Source: Bradyrhizobium ottawaense (lineage in GTDB: Bacteria; Pseudomonadota; Alphaproteobacteria; Rhizobiales; Xanthobacteraceae). From it: a DNA stretch of 64,000 nucleotides. The stretch is taken from the NCBI RefSeq assembly GCF_900099825.1, contig NZ_LT629693.1, forward strand, positions 8,257,001 through 8,321,000, given 5' to 3'. Positions 1 through 8,194 of this stretch are shown here, one piece after another. The notes beneath the pieces are model-generated. The model was given only the letters and a program-made list of their open reading frames with translations, searched no databases and was not told the origin of the DNA. A program made the translations under genes and the position numbers. Numbering within the stretch: position 1 is the stretch's first letter; each line of letters begins with the position of its first letter.

Positions 1-253
1 GGGCTGTCCCGCAGGAGCAGCCCACGAGCTTGCGCTCGTCGTGCGCCGAAGCGCAAAAAAGACGGCCCCACGCCCGCTGGCCAAGCGGATCGTCCTGTCA
101 ATTCAGGACTTGGTGTTGCGGTCGATCGTCACCGGGTAACAGGAATATCCGGCTGCCACGATCGATCCCGTCAGGGGACTTGTTCTCGGTGAATGGTGAA
201 CGGCCGGCACACATACGTCGTGCCTTTGGTTATCTCGCAGAGCCGTCCAATTC

Positions 254-1180
254 TTACTTGATGTTCAGCTTCGCAGCTTCGAACGCCTTCTTGGTGTCGT
301 TCAGCCACTTGTTGACCTTGCCCTTCATGACGAAGGACTCGCCGTTCTTGGCGTAGTCGGCGAAGGTGGCGTTTGCGGCCTCGACGTATTCGGTGGCGCG
401 CTCGTCCAGCTTGGCGATGTCGATACGGAAGTCGGCGCCGGACAGCACGTCGGTCGACACGCCAGCGATGCCCTTGAAGAAGGCGGCGTCGTTGGTGTGG
501 TTGGTCACGACGAAGTGCCGGACACCTTGCAACAGCTTGGCGGTTCCTTCGATCTCGTTGAACGACTGGATCGTGCTGCCGATGACGTGCAGAACCGATA
601 CGTTCAGCTTGCCTTCCGTGACCAGGTCAAAGAACGCGATGTCCGTGAGCAGCTCCAGCGTCGGCGTCAGCAGGCCGGCCTGGATGTCGATGACGGTGAC
701 GTCGTTCTTGCCGACCGTATCGAACACCTTGATCTGGTCGTCCGAGGTCGACAGGTTCACGACTTCGGTTTCGGCTGGGAAGAAGCGCTTCAGGTTGCCA
801 TCGGGCTGCTGAGTGTCGAATGCACGAACGGTCGCGCCCTGAGCCTTGAAGTAGTCCATGACGGCGCGGGAGACGAAGGTTTTGCCAACGCCGCCCTTGT
901 CGGCGCCGACGATTACAACGTGGGGAAGCCCCATTCGAATTCTATCCTCTTTTTTGGTTTGAACGACCTTTGGATGGTCGCGGTCTATGATGACCTTCGG
1001 CTGCTCGATCGGCGCAGGCGCTTCGGTGGTCCTGGGCTCTTCGACCGGCTTTTGGTCAGTGGTTTCCCGCCGGCTGGCGGAATAGTTGGCGCGGTGCCAG
1101 AGACTCTTCTCCAGAGCCTCCTGCCGTTGCCGGCGCGCTACTTCGGAAAGTCCCTGGGATCTGCGACGGTCGTAGTTCAT
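254..1180 (-). CDS. parA: ParA/MinD-type partition ATPase
   Basis: 308 residues. A basic, Pro/Glu-rich N-terminal extension of about 80 residues precedes a P-loop ATPase domain. The deviant Walker A motif GADKGGVGKT lies at about residues 92-101 and VTVIDIQAG is a Walker B-like strand. Family members form ATP-dependent dimers on DNA and move plasmids or prophages. No ParB is recognisable next to it, unless the HTH protein encoded immediately upstream (1220-1759) fills that role. An orphan ParA suggests either episomal maintenance or an intracellular positioning job. Downstream (positions 55-60) a run of six A (T on the minus strand) may belong to a terminator. Confidence 0.85.
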   Translation of the reverse strand: MNYDRRRSQGLSEVARRQRQEALEKSLWHRANYSASRRETTDQKPVEEPRTTEAPAPIEQPKVIIDRDHPKVVQTKKEDRIRMGLPHVVIVGADKGGVGKTFVSRAVMDYFKAQGATVRAFDTQQPDGNLKRFFPAETEVVNLSTSDDQIKVFDTVGKNDVTVIDIQAGLLTPTLELLTDIAFFDLVTEGKLNVSVLHVIGSTIQSFNEIEGTAKLLQGVRHFVVTNHTNDAAFFKGIAGVSTDVLSGADFRIDIAKLDERATEYVEAANATFADYAKNGESFVMKGKVNKWLNDTKKAFEAAKLNIK

Positions 1181-1219
1181 CAGGGATCCCTTACTTCGGT
1201 GATCAGAACATGAGCCGCG

Positions 1220-1759
1220 TCAGTTCAGCTTTTCCTTTGGAGTGGGCTTGGGCGCTGGCACGCCGCGGGATGCAATCTCGAGGAGCTGATCCTCGGTCAT
1301 CTGGGACGCTTCGGACTTGACGTTCTGGTTGATGGTGCTCTCGTCCTTCTGGGCGAGGTAGTTCTTGCCAAGGAAGATGGCGGCCGGCGCGTTCTTGTCG
1401 GCAAGCGACAGCTGCTTGCGGCGCAGCGACACTTTCGCGTGCTGCAGGCCGTCGTCCCAGACTTCGCGAGCCTCTGGATATTCGTTCAGGAAGTTTCCAA
1501 ACGTCTTCTTGCAGACGCCGAGGACGCCAGCGACCTCTTCCTGGGTGCAGAACAGCTTTGCCAGCTCCCCGATGGTGCGCAGCGTATCCTCCTCTGGCTG
1601 GAGCTTGGTGTTGCGGCGTTTGATCGGTTGAGCCAGCACCTCGTCGAGGAATGCGGTCTCCTCGTTATCCTTCTTAGCCTTGTCCTTGACGGCTGCCTCG
1701 CGGGCAGCCTTCTCCTCGTTCGTCGGTCGACCCCGGCGACGCGGCGGCAGATCAGTCAT
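1220..1759 (-). CDS. Terminase small subunit-like HTH protein
   Basis: 179 residues. A basic N-terminus (PPRRRGRPTNEEK) precedes an HTH-like central segment (about residues 60-95, with CTQEEVAGVLGVCKKTF) and a helical tail containing RRKQLSLADKNAPAAIFLGK. That last pattern, with small substrates of the form 'NAPAAIFLGKN', is seen in phage TerS-like DNA-recognition proteins. TerS normally binds the packaging site and delivers DNA to the large terminase, but no large subunit lies in this window. It could instead be a ParB-like partner of the neighbouring ParA. The family call rests on pattern resemblance only. Confidence 0.6.
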   Translation of the reverse strand: MTDLPPRRRGRPTNEEKAAREAAVKDKAKKDNEETAFLDEVLAQPIKRRNTKLQPEEDTLRTIGELAKLFCTQEEVAGVLGVCKKTFGNFLNEYPEAREVWDDGLQHAKVSLRRKQLSLADKNAPAAIFLGKNYLAQKDESTINQNVKSEASQMTEDQLLEIASRGVPAPKPTPKEKLN

Positions 1760-1791
1760 GTTGTTGTTCTTTCTTGCGACTGAGTTTGTAA

Positions 1792-2031
1792 TCAGTGGAA
1801 TGAAGGGTAGATATGCTCGTTATCGAGGTCGCGGATGTCGACGGTGACCAGCCGGCCTTCAGGAGGCACCCGCACGACGACGTACACCGGATCATCTTCA
1901 TGATGATCCAGTATCTCTTCACCCTTCTCGTCGAGGATGTTGGTGATCGGGCAAACGAACCCACCATCGAACGTCACGGTTTCGGTCTTGAGATCGATCA
2001 CGAAACTGACGTCGTCATCGTCACCGATCAT
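1792..2031 (-). CDS. Hypothetical acidic protein
   Basis: 79 residues, acidic and probably mostly beta strand, with no family recognised. The 5' end overlaps the thioredoxin gene by 11 bases, which suggests translational coupling. An alternative frame at 1752-1967 is less protein-like and was not chosen. Confidence 0.55.
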   Translation of the reverse strand: MIGDDDDVSFVIDLKTETVTFDGGFVCPITNILDEKGEEILDHHEDDPVYVVVRVPPEGRLVTVDIRDLDNEHIYPSFH

Positions 2032-2356
2032 TTCGAAGGCTTGGGACGGACTGAACCATCCACTGGACGATTTCCGCTTTGGAAGCGGAGCCGTGCCGTT
2101 TGGCGATCATGATACCCTTGTCGATCGCGATGATCGCCGGGATTTGCGTAACTTGGTAGCGCTGGGCGATCAGGTTGCAGTGCTCCACGTTCGCGGTGAA
2201 GAACTGAACGCGGTTGCCGTATTCTTTCTCGATATCGAGGAGGATCGGAGTCATTGCCTTGCATGGCTGGCACCACTTGGCTTCGAACTTCATGACGATG
2301 GGCAGCTTGGCACTTTCCAGTTCGGAAACCAGGCTGGTGTCGGTGATGGCTTTCAT
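2021..2356 (-). CDS. Thioredoxin
   Basis: 111 residues with the active site WCQPC (C29, C32) after a beta strand, and the cis-Pro segment TQIPAII. Thioredoxins reduce disulfides in the cytoplasm. Phages use their own or host thioredoxin to feed ribonucleotide reductase or as a polymerase processivity factor; the class II reductase at 61503-64000 is a possible client. The start overlaps the holin-like gene's stop by 4 bases, so the genes are probably co-translated. Length and motif fit a complete small thioredoxin. Confidence 0.9.
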   Translation of the reverse strand: MKAITDTSLVSELESAKLPIVMKFEAKWCQPCKAMTPILLDIEKEYGNRVQFFTANVEHCNLIAQRYQVTQIPAIIAIDKGIMIAKRHGSASKAEIVQWMVQSVPSLRNDR

Positions 2357-2769
2357 CGGGAGAAAATCTTCTTGATCGCCCCGACCCCGGCCACGCCGCA
2401 GATCGTCATGACGATGTTGTATTGCATGTCGGCGTAGAGGCCTGGCAGCTTGGAGACTTGCCAGCTACCTACCTCGTGACCGAGAAGCGGAATGCTATCG
2501 AAAACGACAGCTGCGATGTGAATGATGAAGATGGCGAACGCGGTGGGCACCATCCAGGCCGTGAACCAGTGCTCACGGTCGTCCTTGCGCATGTCGGCCG
2601 CCATTCGGGCGACCTCGACCTTGTAACGCAACTCGGCGACATTCAACTGGACATCACCGCCAACCGCGGTCTTGAACTTTTCGAGATCGGCGTCGGACTT
2701 CTTGTTCAGGTAGTCGAGAAACGACGCCCCGAGCTTAGGCAGAAGCCCAAGCAGGATTGAAAACAGCAT
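2353..2769 (-). CDS. Holin-like membrane protein
   Basis: 138 residues from the ATG at 2769, which has AAGGAC just upstream; a longer frame from 2826 lacks such a site. There is an N-terminal hydrophobic helix (MLFSILLGLLPKLG), an amphipathic charged middle, and two further hydrophobic stretches (WMVPTAFAIFIIHIAAVVF and the C-terminal VMTICGVAGVGAI). The three-span layout with a long charged helix resembles the 3TM holins of alphaproteobacterial phages and gene-transfer agents. Its place between tail genes and thioredoxin fits a lysis role. The assignment is by topology only. Confidence 0.6.
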   Translation of the reverse strand: MLFSILLGLLPKLGASFLDYLNKKSDADLEKFKTAVGGDVQLNVAELRYKVEVARMAADMRKDDREHWFTAWMVPTAFAIFIIHIAAVVFDSIPLLGHEVGSWQVSKLPGLYADMQYNIVMTICGVAGVGAIKKIFSR

Positions 2770-2794
2770 AACTTGTCCTTGAAGGTTTGACGTC

Positions 2795-3307
2795 CTAGAG
2801 CGACGAAGCCACTCGGAACAGCTCATCTATCTGCGCTTCCGTCAGGGAAAGACCGAGACCGATAGCTAAGATGAGAGGATCGGTTCTGGTAAAAACCGAA
2901 GCGTAATCCCAGGTGATCTTTGTTGCGCCGCCAGCAGCCTCGACAGCAGCTTCGACCTGCCCAAGAAGTCCAGCGCCCAGGAGCGCGAGGCGAGCCTGAC
3001 GTGGCGTGACATTCTGAGGCACTATCGATGGCGTGTCCTCGTATGCGACGGTGACAACAACCTTCGTGCCGTCGAACGCTGAAGTTCGAGATACCTCGGC
3101 GTGCCACGGTGATGGAGGATCGTCAGACATCCAGCGCTCAACGAAGCGATAGTCACCGTAGGTGTCGCCAACGGTCGCGCAAAGAACCTGATCAAGGTTA
3201 GGAAGTACGAGGACTTCTGGAGGGCTACGAAGCTGCCCCTTAGTTTCACCGAAGGCGATAAGCTCGTTACCGCCTGCGTCCATGACAGAGTATCCAATCT
3301 GTTCCAT
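2795..3307 (-). CDS. Tail fibre-associated protein
   Basis: 170 residues. The C-terminal ~70 residues (from TPRQARLALLGAGLL to LTEAQIDELFRVASSL) match a module common at the ends of prophage tail-fibre operons, possibly an assembly chaperone or fibre accessory. It abuts the glycine-rich tip gene (stop and start at 3307) and lies 25 bases from the holin-like gene. The biochemical role is unknown. Confidence 0.6.
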   Translation of the reverse strand: MEQIGYSVMDAGGNELIAFGETKGQLRSPPEVLVLPNLDQVLCATVGDTYGDYRFVERWMSDDPPSPWHAEVSRTSAFDGTKVVVTVAYEDTPSIVPQNVTPRQARLALLGAGLLGQVEAAVEAAGGATKITWDYASVFTRTDPLILAIGLGLSLTEAQIDELFRVASSL

Positions 3308-3960
3308 TACATTCCTAGCATTGGCATGTTGAAGGCCGGTACGGATATGTACGGCGTGTAGTTGAGGACGATGACGCCTTGGTAGGCGGGGCCTGGTGCG
3401 CCGCCGGCCTTGGCAACACGGTCAGCGAAACCAGCGCCGCCGCCGCCACCGCCGCCACCTCCCCACGCTCCACCTGGAGAACCGGCACTTGGGTAGTTTG
3501 GAGATTGACCTGTCCCGGCTCCGCCGGCACCGCCATAAGGAGCTGCTCCAGAACCACCCGTACCGCCTGCGCCTCCATAGGGAGAGGAGATTCCTCCTCC
3601 TGCAACGCCATTGTTTCCGCTAACAGTTACGTCACCGACGCAAGATGCTGCGTTGCCTCCTAATTGGCCGTTGCCTCCAACAGCGAGACACGTACTGCCG
3701 TTGATAAACCAAGAGGTTCCTCCGCTGTTGAGGCCGATAGCGAATGAGACCGTCGATCCGGGAGTGACGGGTACGTTGTTTCTTCGAGCGTAAGCACCGC
3801 CACCACCACCGTACCCACCATTTCCTGGAGAAGTAAGGCCGTCAGTACCAACACCAGCTGCGCCTTGCGCACCCGCTCCCATGCATTCGACGCTGTCGAA
3901 TTTGACGCAATCCGCAGGGATAATAAGCTGCGACCCAGACGAAAGAACAATCTGCGTCAC
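3307..3960 (-). CDS. Glycine-rich tail-tip/receptor-binding protein
   Basis: 217 residues. The core (about 30-185) is extremely rich in Gly, Ala and Ser, with runs such as YGGGGGAYARR and WGGGGGGGGGAG. Glycine-rich domains of this type form polyglycine-II sandwiches at the tips of phage fibres (as in gp38-type adhesins) and vary rapidly to change host range. The start overlaps the end of the fibre gene by 4 bases, consistent with a tip protein made together with its shaft. Confidence 0.75.
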   Translation of the reverse strand: MTQIVLSSGSQLIIPADCVKFDSVECMGAGAQGAAGVGTDGLTSPGNGGYGGGGGAYARRNNVPVTPGSTVSFAIGLNSGGTSWFINGSTCLAVGGNGQLGGNAASCVGDVTVSGNNGVAGGGISSPYGGAGGTGGSGAAPYGGAGGAGTGQSPNYPSAGSPGGAWGGGGGGGGGAGFADRVAKAGGAPGPAYQGVIVLNYTPYISVPAFNMPMLGM

Positions 3961-5837
3961 TGGAGTGCCTTTATCGTGTAGGTCGAGATGCTGTTGATGC
4001 GCCTGATCGACATGATGAACTTGCTGCCGTTCGTGGTCGTAATCGCGTCACCGGTCGTTCCGATGGAAAAGCCTGATACCGTGATGGCACCTGCACCGGC
4101 CGCGTTGACGATGAGAAGGTCGACAGCGCAGTCAGTTGCTGGTGCCGTCAGTGTGAAAGCGCCAGCGTTGCTGCCGAACTGGTAGTTGCCCAGAGCCGGA
4201 TTGACCGTGAAGCTGGTGAACGTTCCGAGGTTGGCTGGCGTGAACTTGAAGCCGCCAGTGATCGTCTGGTTTCCGGCAAGAGCAACCGCATCGGTAATGC
4301 CGTAGCCGGACAGGTTGGTCGGCTTCGATCCGATCTGAGCGAACGTGTAGTCATTGGCCTGAGCTGTGACAGCTCCGCTACGACCAAAGACCGTATTGGC
4401 AATCGCGTCGGTAATGCCGTAGCCAGCAATCGTCGTTGGTTTGGCGCCGATTTGAGCGAACGTGTAGTCGCCAGCCTGAGCCGTGACCGCACCGTAGCGA
4501 CCAAACACCGTCTGAACTTCGTTATCGGCGCCGTCGATCGCATCCCAGGTCGTGCCATCGAAGATGATCGTATCACCGACTTGCCAGGTGTTATGGCCGT
4601 CGATGTTCGTCGTGCCTGGAACTGAGACCTTGTAGTACCAGCCCTTGGTGCCAACGCCTGAAGCGAGCGGCGGCGTATTGGTGCTGGCGTCCCAGGTGCC
4701 GTGATAGACAACAGCCCCGACAAGAGAAGCAGGGATCTGAGAGGTCGACAGCTTTCCGCCGGCATCGAGGGTAGCAACGCCGTTGCTGGCGCCAAGGCTC
4801 GATGCACTCACCGCGTCGGTGATGCCATAGCCGCCCAGCGTGGTCGGCTTGGAACCGAGCTGAGAGAAGTTGTAGTCACCAGCCTGAGCGGTTACAGCCC
4901 CTGAGCGTCCGAAGACAGTGTTCGTCAGGGTGTCGGTGATGCCATATCCCGAGATGGTGGTTGGCTTGCTGCCAATCTGCGCGAAGGTGTAGTCGCCGGC
5001 CTGCGCCGTTACTGCGCCGGTCCGCCCAAATACCGTTGGAACGCCAGCCGTAGCGCTATATGCGCCCCAGGCAGAGCCACTGTAGATCTTCAGCGTATGG
5101 GAAGTCGTATTCCAATACATTCCGCCAGCTGTGATGGCGGCGCCGAGCGGATCAAGGGTCGGGTCAGAGGATTGCGCTCCGTACCAAGCGCCCTTGAAGC
5201 TATTCAGGCTACCCAATGCGCTCGATGCGCTTCCGGCCGCTGCGGTGGCGCTATTGCTAGCGTTGGTCTCGCTGGTTTTTGCGTCGCCGGCTTTGGCCGA
5301 TGCCGTAGCAGCGCTGGTAGCTGCGTTGGCCTCGCTTGTATTGGCGCTGATTTTCGAAGCCGCGGCAGATGTCTTGCTTGCGAGACCTTCAGCGGCACTA
5401 GAAGCCGCGCTGGCAGCACTGGTGTTCGCTACGTCTACCCGCGCTTCCACAGCGGCAAACGCATTTGCGAGATCATCCGTGATGCCTCCGGTGTCTCCCT
5501 TTACACCCTTTTCACCCCTGTCCCCCTTCAGGCCACGCGGTCCAGGAGGGCCTTCTTGACCTTCTGGTCCAACGATACTCGGGAACATTGCCCGGAGCTT
5601 GGTAAGCGTTACGGACAGGAACCGGTTGCCAACCTTGATGTCGACAAGAACTTCATCTTCGCTCGGTCCCGGCAGCTCGCCGACTGGCGCCTGATCGGAA
5701 GCAATCGCAATCTTGCTGTCCCGGACTAGATATTTTGCACCAGCGGTCGTCAGATTGACGATGGCGTTGATGTCGTAAAAGTCTTCGCCGACGAAGATGC
5801 CCTTCGGGGCGATAACGCGGTACCGCTGCGTGCTCAT
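3957..5837 (-). CDS. Collagen-like tail fibre protein
   Basis: 626 residues. An N-terminal domain of about 88 residues probably attaches to the virion. Next come a collagen-like Gly-X-Y segment (about 90-118, GPEGQEGPPGPRGLKGDRG), an Ala/Ser-rich coiled coil (about 124-212), and four ~34-residue phage tail repeats at about 269-302, 308-341, 444-477 and 483-516, each beginning VFGR and ending GYGITD. An insert domain sits between repeats 2 and 3 and the last ~110 residues form a distinct C-terminus. Collagen and coiled-coil shafts imply a trimeric fibre. The tip gene follows immediately. Confidence 0.88.
   Translation of the reverse strand: MSTQRYRVIAPKGIFVGEDFYDINAIVNLTTAGAKYLVRDSKIAIASDQAPVGELPGPSEDEVLVDIKVGNRFLSVTLTKLRAMFPSIVGPEGQEGPPGPRGLKGDRGEKGVKGDTGGITDDLANAFAAVEARVDVANTSAASAASSAAEGLASKTSAAASKISANTSEANAATSAATASAKAGDAKTSETNASNSATAAAGSASSALGSLNSFKGAWYGAQSSDPTLDPLGAAITAGGMYWNTTSHTLKIYSGSAWGAYSATAGVPTVFGRTGAVTAQAGDYTFAQIGSKPTTISGYGITDTLTNTVFGRSGAVTAQAGDYNFSQLGSKPTTLGGYGITDAVSASSLGASNGVATLDAGGKLSTSQIPASLVGAVVYHGTWDASTNTPPLASGVGTKGWYYKVSVPGTTNIDGHNTWQVGDTIIFDGTTWDAIDGADNEVQTVFGRYGAVTAQAGDYTFAQIGAKPTTIAGYGITDAIANTVFGRSGAVTAQANDYTFAQIGSKPTNLSGYGITDAVALAGNQTITGGFKFTPANLGTFTSFTVNPALGNYQFGSNAGAFTLTAPATDCAVDLLIVNAAGAGAITVSGFSIGTTGDAITTTNGSKFIMSIRRINSISTYTIKALQ
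4284..5033 (-). repeat. Four intragenic tail-fibre repeats
   Basis: Four ~102-base coding repeats lie in two pairs within the fibre gene, separated by a ~300-base unique insert. Each encodes VFGR.GAVTAQA.DY.F.Q.G.KPT...GYGITD. The spacing of two pairs suggests duplication of a dimer, or insertion of the carbohydrate-binding-like middle domain between copies. Confidence 0.8.
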
Positions 5838-5857
5838 CGTTCTTCTTTTTTTGTTGT

Positions 5858-5931
5858 TGGCACCGGAGGAGAGACTTGAACTCTCTCACAACAGTTTTGG
5901 AGACCGGGCGCCTTCGCCGGAGGACTCCGAT
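5858..5931 (-). tRNA. tRNA-Trp-like (anticodon CCA), degenerate D-arm
   Basis: On the minus strand a 7-bp acceptor (ATCGGAG with CTCCGGT, one T-G pair), a perfect 5-bp T-stem with loop TTCAAGT, an encoded 3' GCCA, and the loop CTCCAAA giving anticodon CCA all fit tRNA-Trp; the segment CCGGTCTCCAAAAC equals bacterial tRNA-Trp. The D-stem (CTCC/GGCG) has a mismatch and the D-loop is short, and the anticodon stem has one mismatch and one wobble. It may be a diverged phage tRNA or a decaying one. It sits just upstream of the fibre gene on the same strand. Confidence 0.65.
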
Positions 5932-6419
5932 GCATGTTTTTTGAATGACGTTCCCCAGCCCGATTTCTTCAAGCGACGGCGTAAGCCAGTCGTCGGGACG
6001 CGATGGGGGTATGCGTGCGCCTTTCGGCTTCTCGTCTACTGTTCTGAAGTATGCGGTATACTGGAACTCAGTATTCGCAATTCGCGAACAGCGAATTAGT
6101 CTCGCGGGGTGGTTTCAGCACCGCGATCCTTTCGACCTCGACGCGCCATCAGGCGTTACTCGTCTCAAACGGTCGTCAACGCCATACCATGGACCTCTGC
6201 GTCGATTGGCTGTGAACGATATTGTTACCCCTCGTCCAGGGCCGCGAGATTAGGTGGGAGTGCCCCAATCCAGAAGTCGGGCACTCAGTTGCCTCAACCG
6301 CATCGCGTTGATGATGATCAATCATTCCCCCTCGGGGGCCGCTTTGAGGAATTACGAGGGCTACGGGCCTACTGGCTTATCCCGTTAAAGCCGTCACCGT
6401 TACCGGTCCGGTGAACCAC
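5932..6419. other. Gene-free spacer with several hairpins
   Basis: No convincing gene on either strand. It holds a perfect 7-bp hairpin AATTCGC/GCGAATT near 6078-6096, GTGCCC/GGGCAC near 6261-6286, and CCCCC-TC-GGGGG near 6326-6337. A TATACT-like box lies near 6056. It separates the tail operon plus tRNA from the small-gene operon, so it may carry a terminator and a promoter for the leftward tail genes. Confidence 0.45.
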
Positions 6420-6557
6420 CTAATTGCTACCTGATACGATCAGGTACAGGCCGAGGAGGATGAGCGGCGAAGACAGCACAGTGATGCGCTGAAGCAAGCT
6501 CGGCTCCCAGGCCTCCCAAGCCTTAATGTATTCGTATTCGCTGAACGGCTTGGCCAT
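6420..6557 (-). CDS. Small membrane peptide, 45 aa
   Basis: A Trp/Glu-containing amphipathic N-terminus is followed by one hydrophobic span (SSPLILLGLYLIVSG). ATG at 6557 is preceded by GAGG. It is the last gene of the leftward small-gene array. Family unknown; one of many tiny membrane peptides here. Confidence 0.55.
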   Translation of the reverse strand: MAKPFSEYEYIKAWEAWEPSLLQRITVLSSPLILLGLYLIVSGSN

Positions 6558-6559
6558 CC

Positions 6560-6751
6560 TCAGAGGACGAGCAGCACGGTTTTCAGCACCACCACCGCGA
6601 GGATCGCGTTGACGGTTGCGTTCTGATGGGTGGAAACCCAGGCGACGGCGTAGTTATAGACGGATTTGACCTGATCGATTTTGGACTCCGCGGTTCGAGA
6701 AAATGGTGCCCGAGTTTTGCAGCGAACTGATTTGTGCTCGGGCGCCAGCAA
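6560..6751 (-). CDS. Small membrane protein, start uncertain
   Basis: Up to 63 residues with a C-terminal hydrophobic span (AILAVVVLKTVLLVL). The only far-upstream start is TTG at 6751, with no good ribosome site. The first ~18 codons coincide with a 10-bp hairpin (6705-6746), so the true start may be internal and non-ATG. It ends 2 bases before the next start. Confidence 0.4.
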   Translation of the reverse strand: MLAPEHKSVRCKTRAPFSRTAESKIDQVKSVYNYAVAWVSTHQNATVNAILAVVVLKTVLLVL

Positions 6752-6861
6752 CCGGGGAAAGGAGGAAAACCCCTCGCTGGCAGGCCGGGCCGCGGACAGA
6801 CGGTCGGCGCTTTTTACGCCGCTCCCTGTCTCAACAGGCTCCGGGGATGACTGAGGTCTCG

Positions 6862-6960
6862 TTAACCCTTGGCCTTCCGACGACGGCGGCGCTTGCGCTC
6901 CAGCCGAAGCTCGGTCAGCTTCATGTTCTTCGAGACCTTCTTGATATGTTTCTTCTTCAT
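6862..6960 (-). CDS. Small highly basic peptide, 32 aa
   Basis: Lys/Arg-rich (MKKKHIKKVSKNMK... then RKRRRRRK), about half basic residues. GAGAGAC precedes ATG 6960. Such peptides bind nucleic acid, but no function can be assigned. A short CGGCG/CGCCG hairpin with a T-rich loop lies downstream near 6808-6824. Confidence 0.5.
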   Translation of the reverse strand: MKKKHIKKVSKNMKLTELRLERKRRRRRKAKG

Positions 6961-6967
6961 GTCTCTC

Positions 6968-7231
6968 TCAGTCGACGTGTTCTTGCGGGATCTTCCAGTG
7001 CGGAGGCACCGTGGTCACCGTGAGGCACAGGTGAGGCAGAAGCTTTCCCATGACCCAGTCGGCGTGCTCCTTGAAGACACCTTCGCTTGGGCGGATCAGC
7101 TTTGCGTGCTGGTAGAGGTTCGAGAGCTGCTGGCCGTAGACCACCGGCACCCACTCAGTGGGGTCCAGGCGCTGCCAGCGGATCATCGCCTCGGCCTGCG
7201 TCTTCGAGGACGCGACCATTGCGCTAACCAT
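6968..7231 (-). CDS. Hypothetical protein, 87 aa
   Basis: No family recognised. A soluble, Trp-containing small protein in the leftward array, ending 7 bases before the basic-peptide gene starts and beginning 3 bases after the zincin-like gene ends. Confidence 0.6.
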   Translation of the reverse strand: MVSAMVASSKTQAEAMIRWQRLDPTEWVPVVYGQQLSNLYQHAKLIRPSEGVFKEHADWVMGKLLPHLCLTVTTVPPHWKIPQEHVD

Positions 7232-7234
7232 GGT

Positions 7235-7588
7235 TCATTCTTTCTGAGCCACAGCCCGGTCGATCCAGGCGTAGACTTCAGGGTTGTCGCGGCGGGCTGC
7301 GATCTGAACCGGTGTCAGTCTGTTGACGACGGTCTCTTCGCTTGCGCGGCCTTTCAGCTTCGCGGCAGCCCAGCAGGCGTGGTTGATTTCATGTTCGAGG
7401 ATCTCGGCGAAGTGCGAGTCCGGCATGTCGGTCCGGATCCGGATCTCGAAAGTGAAGATGTTGCATTCGCCCCGGCAGCCGGCAGCTTCCGCTTCCACTG
7501 GATCCCAGTGGATGAGCGTGTACTCGCAGATACCGATCTTGATGATACCTGGCAGCGTGCGTCGGTCAGGCAGCCTTCGCCGCCTCAC
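7235..7588 (-). CDS. Small zincin-like metalloprotease
   Basis: 117 residues with HEINH (HExxH) at about 66-70 inside a hydrophobic helix, EILEHEINHACW. The two His would bind zinc and the Glu would activate water. Compact phage zincins with 'E.L.HE..HAC' are common, but their substrates are unknown. GTG start at 7588 overlaps the preceding stop. No signal peptide, so cytoplasmic. Confidence 0.65.
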   Translation of the reverse strand: MRRRRLPDRRTLPGIIKIGICEYTLIHWDPVEAEAAGCRGECNIFTFEIRIRTDMPDSHFAEILEHEINHACWAAAKLKGRASEETVVNRLTPVQIAARRDNPEVYAWIDRAVAQKE

Positions 7589-8067
7589 GATATGTCTCCG
7601 GGACCGCAGGAGCGGATGCCGATGGCACCAAGCTGGCGTGGAGAGACGTAGACGATTTCCCGATGGGCGATCGAGCTGTCGTCACCGTTCCAGCCGATGC
7701 GTTTGATCAGCTTTCGAACCTTGCCTGGATAGATATTCCACATCAGCGCCGAGAACTCCTCGGCGTGGGAATAGGTGAAGCTACCGTCAGGCATCTTCTG
7801 CTTGACTGATGCCGTGTGAAATCCGAGCCTGGCGTTCGGCGTGATGCAATAGTTCTGCCTCGGTACGATGCCGAGGAACAACGTGCAGGAAGAGACGCAT
7901 TCTCCGTCGACCACGACAGTCTCGCCGCGGTCCCGGATGTCTGAATACTTCTTCACGAAGTCGACGATGATCCCGCCGGGATCGTCCTCGATGATCAGTG
8001 CGTGGGATGGCGCCACGGCAGCAATCATCATCAGGCCCGCAAGGGCCAATGATTTCAGAGCCTTCAT
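7585..8067 (-). CDS. Secreted ClpP-fold-like protein
   Basis: 160 residues with an N-terminal signal peptide (MKALKSLALAGLMMIAAVAPSHA, cleavage after the last AHA-like site). The motif GECVSSCTLFLGI and the later PNARLGFHTA match the fold of periplasmic ClpP-like proteins of alphaproteobacteria (COG3904 type), where Ser and His would be catalytic. Two Cys pairs fit the oxidising periplasm. Export from a phage operon beside a holin-like gene suggests an envelope role, but that is inference. Confidence 0.6.
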   Translation of the reverse strand: MKALKSLALAGLMMIAAVAPSHALIIEDDPGGIIVDFVKKYSDIRDRGETVVVDGECVSSCTLFLGIVPRQNYCITPNARLGFHTASVKQKMPDGSFTYSHAEEFSALMWNIYPGKVRKLIKRIGWNGDDSSIAHREIVYVSPRQLGAIGIRSCGPGDIS

Positions 8068-8101
8068 TTTCGTGCTCGGTATTTTTGGGAGCCGCTGGCT
8101 C

Positions 8102-8194
8102 TCAGCTGAACAGGTGCGCCATCAGACAGGTGAGAATGACAAACAGCAGCGGCGCCAGGATGATTAGTCGATCAAACGTCTTCAGTCCTCGCAT
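8102..8194 (-). CDS. Membrane peptide, 30 aa
   Basis: One span (LIILAPLLFVILTCLMAHLF) after a short basic N-terminus. It overlaps the 3' end of the next upstream gene by 23 bases in another frame. Function unknown. Confidence 0.45.
   Translation of the reverse strand: MRGLKTFDRLIILAPLLFVILTCLMAHLFS

Noticed and set aside
6705..6746. Hairpin ending GCACCA on the minus strand, resembling a tRNA acceptor
   Set aside because: The 7-bp stem GCCCGAG/CTCGGGC plus ACCA encloses only ~22 bases; no T-arm or anticodon arm exists. Kept only as a possible hairpin.
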